Below are positions 46,290 through 56,557 of a stretch of 64,000 nucleotides of DNA, piece by piece; positions within the stretch are counted from its first letter, which is position 1, and every line of letters begins with the position of its first letter. Source of the DNA: Paracamarosporium sp. OC-R06-R3. Taxonomy: Eukaryota; Ascomycota; Dothideomycetes; Pleosporales; Didymosphaeriaceae. The stretch lies in the NCBI GenBank assembly GCA_019828545.1, contig JACVRA010000144.1, forward strand, positions 248,001 to 312,000, written 5' to 3'. The position numbers were made by a program, and so were the translations under genes. A model generated the notes under the pieces. That model did no database searches and was not told where the DNA came from. It saw nothing but the letters and a program-made list of their open reading frames with translations.

Positions 46290-46491
46290 TTTGGGTGAGT
46301 GCTGGCGGAAGTTGGACAAGTTGGTTTGATGTCATTAAGCACACCTCACTGATTGACTAAGGATCGGGTCGGCTGAGGAAGATTGAAGTCGTAAGGACCA
46401 TAAGTAGTACATAATATCATAATCGTCATTCGTTAAGGTACCAATCCCAGTCGTATCGTACGTATCGTATCTAGCTTTGAGTACACTAAAA

Positions 46492-48139
46492 TTACAAAAC
46501 CATTTTGAAGTTCGGGTCTCTGTCGTCGCCACAACCTTCCCAGGCCGAATTCTTGCCGTTTGCCTTGTCACGGTTCAACTTCCACACCCATGCTGTGTTT
46601 GCAGCGATGCTGAGCCTCGTTAGCCGACGTATACTTCCTGAATGAGTGGTGGCACTTACAGAACCCAAGCTGCGCAAAGTAGTCCGAGCATAATACTGTG
46701 GCTCTTGTGGAAATGAGGTCCCTCACTCTTCTGGTACACAAAGCTTGCAACGAAGCCACCGGCATTAGCTATCATAAGCTGCAGCGCGGAAGTCGTTGCA
46801 CGCTTGTAATGTCCGGCGGAGTTGTTACTGTTCCATGAGAGGATGCACGGCACGGATGCGTACATTCCTATAGCCATCAGGAAAGTCATTCCATACTGGA
46901 CGTGTGGATCAGTGCTTTGCGAAATGACGCCGTACCCGACGATGGCAACGGGCAAGGAGCAGAGCATGACAGGACCGCGCAATGCAAGCTTGTCTGATAG
47001 AACGGCGACAAACACCGTACACACGGCCGCAACTGCATACGGAATGACGGTCCAAAGCTGTGCCTCATTCGGATCGCTAGCGAACTGCAAGTTGTTGATG
47101 ATGGTGGGCAGGAAAAGACCGAACGAATACAATCCGCAGAGGATGGAGAAATAGGCGAGCGCGGAAAGCCACACTTGTAGGTTGAGGACACCACGCTTGA
47201 CCTCTGCCCAAGAAAAGGGCTCGTGTGCGGTACTATCCTCGTCCAAATGCCGGCGAGCATGCGCTTTTTGCTCAGGAGTCAAAAAGCGTGCGGTTTCGAT
47301 GGAGTTTGGAAGTCCGAAGTAGCTGACAGCTCCAATCAACACCGTGAGGAGACCTTCGATAACGAAGATCCAGCGCCATCCGGCAAGGCCACCTCTGTGG
47401 CCTATAGCATTGAGGCCGCGAGCGAGAAGTCCGCCAAAGGCACCGGAAAGAGAAGCAGCGGTGTAGAAAATGCCGATGCGTAGGGCAAGCTCGGTCCGCC
47501 GGTAGAAATGCGATAGATACAAAACCTTCGTTTGTGTTAGTACGGTCACAAGGCATTGGAATGTAACAAACGCCATACCATGCCGGGAAGGAGGCCGCCT
47601 TCAGCGACGCCGAGCAAGGAGCGAACCGCCACAAAGGAACCAAATCCTTTCACGAATCCAAGGCACATGGTCAAAGTTCCCCAGACAGCAGTCAATAGCG
47701 GGAGCCAGATGCGCGGGGACATTCTTTTCAAGACCAAATTACTCGGTAGCTCACTGGGGCAATGTCAGTTTTGGCTCCAATTTCCTCATATCGAGAATTG
47801 CTTACCATGCGATGTACGTGGCGTAGAACGCGCAAAGCCCAATTGCGTATTCATGATCGGTCATATGCGTGTCTGCCTGCAACCCAAGGATTTTGGCGTT
47901 GCCGACATTGGTTCGATCAATGAAGGAGCAGAGGAACAAGAGCGCGAGGACGGGCAGTATTCTGCCATGGTCAGTGTTGTTCACGGCTAGTCGCTTGGAC
48001 AAGCATACCTCACGTCGAGCTTCCACATCACCAGACGCGTCAAACGGTGCGCGTCTGCAACTCCACCGGCCATTTCCTCGTCAGACCTCGCATCTTTCTC
48101 AATTTTTTCGTCGCGCATCTTGTCTTGGGAAAAGGCCAT
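46492..48139 (-). CDS. MFS transporter, allantoate permease / ACS family
   Basis: Five exons, 48139-48009, 47961-47806, 47753-47579, 47525-46660 and 46609-46492, with introns of 47-53 bp, 481 aa. The first helix (ILPVLALLFLCSFIDRTNVGNA) with D-R-x-N-x-G-N-A is diagnostic for the Dal5/Tna1 anion:cation symporter group. Further support comes from RIWLPLLTAVWGTLTMCLGF, VRSLLGVAEGGLLPGM and WRWIFVIEGLLT. Twelve helices are expected; the C-terminus is short and hydrophilic. Members import allantoate, nicotinate, vitamins or small carboxylates; the substrate here is undetermined. It is convergent with the methyltransferase gene (about 200 bp apart). Confidence 0.92.
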
Positions 48140-49604
48140 GGTGGTTTAGCTCGTGGAAACAATTAAGCGGAACGCGAGGGGTGCAGGGCAAGTAGCCACT
48201 GGGGCTGCGTATGAAGTTAAATATGCAGGCTAAGTTCCCGCCCCGAACGGTAGTACTAGTAGACGCCACGATAAGCTTCCCCGCGGGGTACACAGGACGA
48301 GGCCTCCGGTCCATGACCAACAGGTGAACCTTGAGGGGAAAGATCGTCCCCTATGACAGCCAACGGCACCTGATCTGACTCCGACGCTTCACATATGTAT
48401 ATGACAAGCGCAGCACATTCAACAAGTGTATTACGAAGCATGCCACACAGGACGATAGCTCTACCTCAGCGATCCCGCTCTTCCTTCCAGGAGAGGATGG
48501 AGAGAAGCCCCCGAACGATAAGACCGACGATTGTTGAGTGGGTCTGAACATTGCAAGCTCATCGAAGCTTTATGGTGCCCGAGCGCCGTTGCCCAGCAGA
48601 GGGGCCGCCCGCCAATGTCTGGGCGCATTGGCGGCGCAGCGTACCCACTCCTGCTCACGTATATGAGCTGAGGAACCCCCCACGGTGTCGGTGGATAAAC
48701 CGGATCCAGAGTAAGCAGGCTCCATGATTCGGTGGCTGACATGAGCAAATGCAAATACCAACAAGCACTGCATCTCCCAACAACATGTTGCGACAGTTTG
48801 CAGCACATTTGAAATATCCCGCCCTCGGAGGACATCATCGCATTCGGCCTGCTGCAGAGACGTTGACGTCTTTGCCATGAGGTTATACGCACCGCACACG
48901 ACAGATTTGCCTCGTCGCGTACGCACCATGACGCACTGAGGCTGTCTGATCCAGGCAGCATTCAGCAGCTGGGTTCGTGTGCGACACGAAAATCACGACA
49001 TGTCTTTGAGCCACCGAAGGATTTCCACCGTGTTGAGAAGACAGCGACCAATTATCGGCCTTCCGTGACATGCCATTGCGCTGTAAAAGACAATTGTTAT
49101 CAAAGTCCTTCCGTTTCGAGAAATGAACCAATTGTTGTACCCACAAGAGTGCTCGCTGCGAAGAGAGTGCGCCCTTGAGGCGGAGTGCCGTGTAACGATG
49201 GCGTCAAGCCAGGAAACAGGTGTGCGAGGTAGGAGCTGAGGGAGAGGCGGCAGAACACAAAGCTTCTGACGATGAGAGAATTGTGAAGACATGATGCAAG
49301 GCATAGAGTGAGAATCAGGTAGAGTATGAGGAATTCGTGGGTCGAAGAGTGTCTCTGGATTTAATCAAGGGAGGTACAGTGCAGGCGTCAAAGGCGGACG
49401 CAACAGCATTATACGTCTGTAACAATCCACACACTACACTACTTACCTTTCGTTGTTGCTACGATAACTTATACACACACGACGTACATACAACTATGTG
49501 CAAAACAAAAGGCTAACATTCAATTTCACATATCTGACATGCCTCTAGTCGAATTCAGTCTATGTACAATTACGTTTGGAGCGCTGATGTCTAGATTTCT
49601 TCCT
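48140..49604. other. Long intergenic region
   Basis: 1.47 kb between the MFS promoter and the stop of the CoA-transferase gene, both on the minus strand. I see no coherent coding frame, tRNA or repeat. Confidence 0.45.
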
Positions 49605-51279
49605 CTACCCTTCCATATCCTTCAGGGTCTTCGCAATAGTAAATTTCGCATCCGTCTTGTTCTTCACGTCTTCCACAGTAACGCCGTTCGCCAACTCCGT
49701 CAACGTCAATCCACCCTTCTGTCTGTCCACCTCAAACACGCACATATCCGTGATGATCGTGCTGACACACTTTGCGCCCGTGAGCGGCAGTTTGCATTCC
49801 TGCACAATCTTGCTGCTGCCATCCTTTGCAACATGTTCAGTAGCCACGACCACCTTTGTAGCATCAGGATTACCGACAAGGTCCATAGCACCTCCCATGC
49901 CCTTAAACACTTTGCCGGGAATCATATAGTTCGCGAGATCGCCCGATGTGCTGACCTGCAGCGCACCGAGGATAGACACATCGACATGACCACCTCGAAT
50001 CATGCCGAAGGACTCGGAACTATCGAATGTAGATGCGCCGGGAAGAAGTGTGACGGTCTGCTTTCCAGCATTGACGATGTCGGCGTCAACTTCCTCTTCG
50101 GTAGGATGCGGGCCCATGCCTAGTATGCCGTTTTCGCTCTGGAGCCAGACCTTGGTGCCTTCAGGAACAAAAGTCGCTGCCATTGTAGGAATCCCAACTC
50201 CCAAATTGACATAGTATCCATGCTTGAGCTCCTTCGCTGCTCGTCGTGCGATCCGGTTGCGGCGCTGAGCATCTTCACTTTGGTTTGACGGCTTGCCATC
50301 GTCCTTTGGATCACGGAGCTTCTTAATCTCGATGTGCTTCTTTGCGGTGGCTGGGACGATTCGGTTAACGAAAATTCCAGGTAAGTGAATATCATTCGGA
50401 CTCAATGAACCGATTGGGACAATCTCTTCCGCTTCGACTATAGTCAGGCGCGCGGCTTTGGCCATGATAGGCCCGAAAGCTTTCGTAGTATATCTGCGAA
50501 TTTCAGCAAGCAACCTTTGACATGACTTTTCTCTCATACCTGAAGACACAGTTACCCTCTTCGTCAGCTTTCCATGCTCGCAGTATCGCAACGTCGCCAG
50601 GTAGCGCAGTTTCCATCAAGTACTTTCGACCGTTGAACTCGCGAACCTCGCGTGGAGTACCGTATCCGATGACATTTCCTTCGGTGTCATGCTGCGCTGG
50701 AATCTTGCCATCTTGTAATAATGTGTTGACTGCGGTGGGAGTGTAGAATGCTGGAATACCTGCACCCGCAGCTCTTATTCGCTCCGCCAATGTACCCTGT
50801 GGGCACAGCTCTATCGTGATGCCACCAGAAAGATACTGTTTTTCCAATGCCTTGTTGTTCCCCAAGAAACTTATTATAAGCTTGTTGACCTGGCCAGATT
50901 TCGTGATCAGAGCCAACCCACCCACGTCTTCAATGCCAGCATTGTTTGACACCGCGGTGAGCGAATGTAGGGATTTTGTGCCTCGGTTCTTGATGGCGTT
51001 GATCAGAGTTTCAGCAACGCCGCAAAGTCCGAATCCTGCGCTGAGCACAGTTGACCCAGATTGAATATCTGCGACAGCTTCGTCGGCCGACTTGAAAAGC
51101 TTCGAGCGAGAGCGATTGATTGTAGGTTCCCGCGACGCAGGAATGGTCTTGAATCTCCTTTGAGAGGCGAACCTCCATCGGCTATCTACACTTCGCGCAG
51201 CGCGCAGCTGTGCAGGTATAGGTCGGTTCGCGCATATGCGCGAGGGAAGCGTGAGAAGTAACCGAGAAGAGGCGTCCAT
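49605..51279 (-). CDS. Succinyl-CoA:3-ketoacid CoA transferase, mitochondrial
   Basis: Two exons, 51279-50540 and 50493-49605 (46-bp intron), 542 aa. It activates acetoacetate with succinyl-CoA. The N-terminus (~50 aa, rich in R/S/A with no acidic stretch after residue 2) is a matrix presequence. The alpha half carries GFGLCGVAETLINAI and TLAERIRAAGAGIPAFYTPTA. The beta half carries VNLGVGIPTMAATFV and SENGILGMG, whose Glu is the family's covalent thioester nucleophile. Both halves are in one chain, as in animal SCOT and unlike the two-subunit bacterial enzymes. All motifs are intact. The palindrome array lies 430 bp upstream of its ATG. Confidence 0.94.
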
Positions 51280-51710
51280 TGCGAGTGCGAAACGAAGAAC
51301 TCGCTCTTCAATGGGCGAAGTGACACATATAACAGGGCAAAAACAATGTCGGGAGCTACCGGTATCGGATAACTGGTATTACGGTAGATGCACGCAGTGG
51401 AACGCGGTTGAAGACGAGTAGCTATGACGCGCGAAAAGGTGGCTTCGTCACCGGAGCCAAAAGTGTGTCCGAGTCGGGCCGCGCGGCAATCTTGCCGCGG
51501 TCGTAGGACCTGAACACCAAAAGCTGTCCATGATACTGACTTGTTGCAACGCGCATACTGAGGTAGTTTGGAGCGTGTGGGCTTTTCGAGATGTGCGTTA
51601 CTCGGAAACGCTGAAGGATGGCACAGCGGAGGTGGCGTCGGCTTGCTTCAGATAGACGAGGCTTCCTTAGGGAACGTCGCTCAGAGAGACGCGAGTGTCC
51701 CCAGGTTTTT
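51280..51710. other. Promoter side of the CoA-transferase gene and edge of the palindrome array
   Basis: 431 bp. Near its right end, 51679-51695, the minus strand reads CGCGTCTCTCTGAGCG, an inverted copy of the spacer used in the second half of the adjacent array. No gene seen. Confidence 0.5.
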
Positions 51711-52157
51711 CATACCGACGGGCGTCGGTAGGGAAAGATATATCATACCGACGAATGTCGGTATGAAAATGAAGCGGGTAGGCGCGCGGGTACGACCGGT
51801 TGACAGCACGTGTGGGGATTTCCATACCGACGAGCGTCGGTAGGGAAAGATTATCATACCGACGTTCGTCGATATGAAAATCAAACGGGTAAGGGCGCGG
51901 CTACAGCCGGTCGGCGGCGTGTATAAGGCTTTCCATACCGACGCTCGTCGGTATGATATATCTTTCCCTACCGACGAGCGTCGGTATGGAAATCAGACGG
52001 GTAGGAGCACGGGTACAGCCGGCTGATGGCGTGTGTGAGGTTTATCATACCGACGCCTGTCGATATGATAAACTTTTCCCTACCGACGAGCGTCGGTATG
52101 AAAATCAAAGAGGTAGGAGCGCGGCTACAGCCGGTTGGCGACGTGTATGAGGCTTTC
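51711..52157. repeat. First sub-array: four 112-bp units
   Basis: Units begin at 51711, 51823, 51934 and 52046 (spacing 112, 111, 112, 112). Each is a palindrome pair (~55 bp) plus a ~57-bp spacer with the shared pieces CGGGTAGG, GCGCGGCTACAGCCGGT and GTGTATGAGGCTTTC. Units 1-2 have GGGAAAGAT(AT)ATCA between the two palindromes; unit 3 has the exact reverse complement TGATATATCTTTCCC and unit 4 a diverged version in that same reversed orientation. Confidence 0.9.
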
Positions 52158-53061
52158 CATACCGACGAGCGTCGGTATGATATATCTCATAGCAGCCACG
52201 TCTCTCTGAGGGAAGGCAGGACACTTTCCTACCGACAGGCGTCGGTAGGATAATCTTTCATATCCACGAACATCAACGAACATCAACGTCATGATCTTTG
52301 CATACCGACGCCCATCGATACGAGAAACCTAAGAGCAGCCGTGTCTCTGGGGGAGGCAGTAGGATTTCCATACCGACGAGCGTCGGTATGATAAGCCTGG
52401 AGGAAGTCGCGTCTCTGTGAGGGAAGGCGGGGATTTCCCTATCGACAGCCGTCGGTATGATATCTTTTTTCATACCGACGGCCGTCGATATGATAAACGT
52501 GGTGGCAGTCGCGCCTACCTGCGGAAGGTGGGCATTCCCATACCGACGAGAATCTTTCCCTACCGACGCACGTCGTCATGGAAATCCTGGGCGTGCAGTC
52601 GAGTCTCCCAAGAAAGGTGGGCTTCTTCCCTACCAACACACGTCATTGTGGAACTCCTGCGCGTGCAGTCGCGTCTCCCAAGAAAAGTCGGTTTTTTCCT
52701 ACCGACGCTCGTCGGTATGCTATCTCTTTCCATATCGACGCCCGTCGGTATGATAAACATGATGGCAGTCGCGTCTCTCTCCGAGGGAAGGTGGGGGTTT
52801 TTCCTACCAACACTCGTCGGTATGATATCTTTTTCCATACCGACGTCCGTCGATATGATAAACTTAGGAGGCAAACACGTCTGTCTGCGGAAGGTGGAGA
52901 GTTCCCTAACGACGCTCGTTGGCATGATGACTATTTTCATACCCACGCCCGTCGTTGGGATAAACTTGGGGCGCAGTCGCGTCGGTCTAGGAAGGTGGGG
53001 GGTTTTCCTACCGACAGTCGTCGGTATGATATCTCTTTTCATAACGACGCCCGTCGGTATG
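51711..53061. repeat. Array of 25 palindromes (22 bp, core TACCGACGNNCGTCGGTA)
   Basis: The array holds 24 complete palindromes and one half copy (52539-52550). Copies start at 51711, 51744, 51823, 51855, 51934, 51967, 52046, 52079, 52158, 52228, 52301, 52369, 52438, 52471, 52539 (half), 52559, 52629, 52698, 52731, 52803, 52836, 52905, 52939, 53007 and 53040. Each has 10-bp arms around a variable two-base centre (AG, CC, CT, GG, GC, AA, TT and others). Palindromes often come in pairs 32-34 bp apart. Units are 112 bp in the first part and about 70 or 102 bp in the second. Arms carry scattered mismatches toward the right end, as expected of older copies. Both strands are open in some frames only because the palindrome itself encodes no stop. 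No protein family, terminal inverted repeat of a transposon or CRISPR organisation fits. Confidence 0.93.
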
Positions 53062-53106
53062 ATAAACCGAGCAGGCAGTCGCGTCCTTCTGGGAAGGTGG
53101 GGCATT
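52158..53106. repeat. Second sub-array: ~70/102-bp units with a different spacer
   Basis: Spacers here share GGCAGTCGCGTCTCTCTGAG and GGAAGGTGGGG pieces, unlike the first sub-array. Palindromes are single (spacing ~70 bp) or paired (~33 bp plus ~69 bp, giving 102-105 bp). Copies on the right (52803-53061) are more degenerate. The half palindrome at 52539 lacks its right arm, a deletion-like event. Confidence 0.88.
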
Positions 53107-53323
53107 CCGTACCCACGCCTCGCGAGCACGGTGGGTGGGATTGGCTGCCCTACTGCACGTCCTGAACCAACGGACCGGGTCGTGGTGGAGAGATGCCTGA
53201 GGCATCCAAACAGTGGTGCTGTGTGATGTGCTTTTTCACGAAGGCTACAGTTGTAGGAGACCGGCCACGGATGCAACATAAACTAATTGACGACTACAAC
53301 AGCGTAAGCGCCTGCTTCTCTGG

Positions 53324-55605
53324 CTAGAAACCCGGGTCCATAGTATTGATCCAGTCCATCCACATAAAAGAGTTCGGATCCTGCATCGGTATGTCCAGGA
53401 GCGAAGAGTTGAAGTCGCCAACGTTCATCACCGTCTCAATCACCTCGTTTCCAGACATGGCGGAAAACTGTAATGGCTCCGACCACGCATTGGGCATCTG
53501 GTACTGCGGTTGAGTCGAGGATTGTAAGAGGTCGGTGGCGGGTGCGAACAACAAGTTTGCTGAAGCTTGAGGTTGGGATACATAGTTGAATGAGGTATGC
53601 GGTGGTACAGGCGGAGGCAATTCTGGTGCTCTCTTTGTCAGTTCGCGCAAACTTTTGCCATATATTACCGAGGCTCCGTTCCTATGGCTCGGTGTACTTC
53701 CGATACGTTCCAATACTGTAGCTGTTTCTTCAATCAGATTGCGGACGCTCGGTGCTAGATTATAGCTTCCATAGGGAGACGGCGCGCTCAATGTCAACGC
53801 TACACAGGCAGCGAAGCATATCATCGTGACAGTGTTGTTTGGCATTGACTTCAAACGCATTTCGCCTTGTATCGCCACGCGCATGACGTTCAAGGCCGCT
53901 GATAACGTCGAGCCGCGAAGCAGACGTTTCACTTCGGGCGGCGCAGTAGGATGATTGATGACATGGCTATATGCCGATAGTCGCGTGTGTGGAAGCAGTA
54001 TCTCAACATATGGAGGGAGAATTTTCTGCTCTCCTTCACCGATAGTGGGGGCCCATTTCGCGATCCAGGCGTTGAAGAAACCTTCGATGGTCAGTTCAAT
54101 GTCCTCAGCAACCTTCGATCCAATGTCCGTGGCCTGGTAAGAGTCGCATTTGGAACGAACAGATCTGAAAAGGCCGTCGAGATCGCGTCTCAGAACAGCC
54201 ATAGATACTAATGGGCCGTCCTGCGGGTCCGGTGTCATGTCGATGTGCCAAATATCGCAATGAGTAATCAGTGGAGTGACGGTAGCGCAGAAGGCACGCC
54301 CACGAGCCAGGCCTATACCGCGATCTAACACAAAGAGAGCTATCCAAGCTCGCTCCCTTCTTCGAAGCATTTGTTTACCAAATTCTGACGTGACTTCAAC
54401 ATCTTCAAATCCATCCATCGTTAAAGCTTTCCTCGCGTCGAGGCAATGTCCTTTCGGGACGCGTTTGAGTATTTCTTGGTCGAAACATGACGACGGAACG
54501 ATGATTTTGTTTAGTGACAAATCCAACGCTATACTCAGCGCTGTGGACATATATAGCCCAGTGTCGTCGTCGCCGGCATTGAGTCCAGGATGCATCCAAG
54601 GCACATTGACCATAAACGCTATTACGATCTCTACTGAACGGAATCTCCTTGCGATGACCTGTTCAGCCATGAACTTCCTATGCACCAGCAAGCGCTTGCA
54701 CATGGCAGCAGCTGACGGTATAAACAAGGAAGATGCGGCCAATAGTGAAGTCAGAAGGAATGCCGACTGCCTGCGGCAAAACGCCAATGTGTGGGTTGCC
54801 TTATCTGTACCCCAGCGCGTATGGGCCAGCTTTTCGTGATAACTTGGCAAAAGATTAGCTTCTAAATTCTCTTTCCAACGCTTTCCAGAATATTTGTGCA
54901 AATCTCATAGCAGACCGAGTGAAACGTTGGGGGAAAAAACCTACAACGATAGAAGCAGATCAGCTTCTTCTTCAGTTACTAGTCCGAGATCAATCGGATC
55001 GTAACTAGGACCATGATCGAGACTGGCTTTGATGGGTAGGAAAAATCGCCGGACGTCCGACATTTGGTCCACGTCGCTACCCATATGTGAGGTGGATGGT
55101 GTGAATAAATGGTCGCTGGCTTGTGGCGACATCAATCGTAGATCCGAGGCGCGCGCAAGTAGTTGAAGCGGGTTTTCAGCATCGTCCAAAGCCTGATGAT
55201 CATCGTTCACATGCGCCGTCCCATCCAAGAGCGCAGGGACGCTATTCGAAGGACTGCTGTTTGAAGAAGACCGATTACCACGTGCTTCGAGGAGAAGTTG
55301 CTGCAGTTGCTCCATAGTGCTTTCACTTGTACTTGGGTCGGCTTTAGACTTTTTGATTGCCTCTTCGATCTGGTGGAGGGCCTTCTCGAGCCCAGTCCGC
55401 TTACTGGAGGATGTCAGAGATGGTGGATAGGACTGTGTTCAACTTACTTCCTGACTCCTTTCTGTCTTCCAACGTGGAAACCTCCTGGAATCACGCATTC
55501 AGACCCTGAATTTAGGCACTTCTCGCAGGTGTCGGCTCCGGGGCCTCTCTTGCACCGGATTTTGCTTCTTCGGCAGGCCGTACAGGCAGCTTGCTTGCTC
55601 GCCAT
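53324..55605 (-). CDS. Zn2Cys6 transcription factor next to the palindrome array
   Basis: Three exons, 55605-55448, 55403-54945 and 54842-53324 (44- and 102-bp introns), 711 aa. The zinc cluster is at the extreme N-terminus: C8-X2-C11-X6-C18-X8-C27-X2-C30-X6-C37, then a basic linker (GRQKGVRNKRTGLEKAL) with a short coiled coil. The second junction restores DLLLSFYHEKLAHTRWG; reading straight through would hit TAG at 54943. The middle domain follows (FLLTSLLAASSLFIPSAA, ARRFRSVEIVIAFMVNVPW, LNAGDDDTGLYMSTALSIALDL). The C-terminus is Pro/Gln/Asp-rich, as in activators. Targets are unknown. Its stop lies 260 bp from a cluster of CCG-N8-CGG sites. Confidence 0.9.
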
Positions 55606-56557
55606 GATTTCGAGAGTAGAATGAGAGTCTGAGCTGACTTATGATTGCCGCCTTCTCTTCACGACGTGTAATGTCGATACGACATGGAATACCGTATACG
55701 GTAGGTCCAAACTCGGAGCTGCAGGACAGGGACAAGCGCGGACCCAACGGATTTTCTAGCACACTAAATTGCGACTGCAGCTGTGACGTCACCTATAATT
55801 CAACAGCTGTCGCTGCGAGGAAATGTCCCGTAACCCAGTTGCGTGCAGCGCAGTCGGAGGATGAGGTTTGATGAAGGCGGGTCGTTCTGAGTAATCCGAC
55901 CAGCCGAATCTTTGTTAGCCGCACTAGACCGATACAGGGTAGCTTCGACGCGTCCAGCCATCGAACTGATGGATCTCTAGCTGACGTTGGCGCTATCCGA
56001 GTCTTTCGAGGACTTCCTTGATTGGGTGAATTGAAGCGGACTCTGGCGCCTGGATCTTGCGATTCGGCACCACTGATGGCTGGCCTCAAAGGTTACCAGT
56101 TGGCCGAACTGCGTCATCGTGCGTACTTATTCTCGCGTTTCGTGTTCGTACGCAGGACATCCGGGATGCTCCACGCCGCTTTACGAAGCGATATAATCTC
56201 AGTATGTAACTAGAATTGCCACAGGTTCGATACTTCCTGCACAAGCTACTTGCTACAGTTAAAAATTCCGAACCACCACCGTATTCTGGACAAATACTGG
56301 TACATATTAGGCTCAGTTGTGAATACCGAACCTAACTCTATATTCTATATTTTCTATATGCCAAAACTCACTTTATAGTGACATTTCACACGAACAGGAG
56401 TTTGTCCACCACAGGTCGACATGCTAAATATGAAACAAAATCGAAAACCGAAAACCTCATCGTAGGATTTCTCCCTCGAACGATCTATGCAATGGTAGTT
56501 TCCGAGCTATCAGCCCTAGCTTTAACGCCGTATCATAAAGCTTTCGAAAAGCCTCAT
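55606..56557. other. Intergenic region
   Basis: 952 bp containing the promoter of the zinc-cluster gene and, on the right, an AT-rich part (56260-56460) that is the 3' flank of the ADP-ribosyltransferase gene. No further gene seen. Confidence 0.45.

Noticed and set aside
51711..53061. CRISPR array
   Set aside because: The genome is eukaryotic, the repeats are true palindromes with variable centres, and the spacers between them are themselves repeated, so they are not unique spacers. No cas genes.
52417..53279. Long open frames on both strands across the palindrome array (269 and 239 codons)
   Set aside because: Both strands encode the same kind of periodic peptide because the palindrome reads alike in both directions. 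No ATG context, domain or introns support a protein.
54843..54944. Frameshift in the zinc-cluster gene beside the array
   Set aside because: Direct reading meets TAG at 54943, but a 102-bp intron with donor GTAGGT and acceptor GCCAAG restores the frame and the conserved DLLLSFYHEKL block, so the gene is intact.
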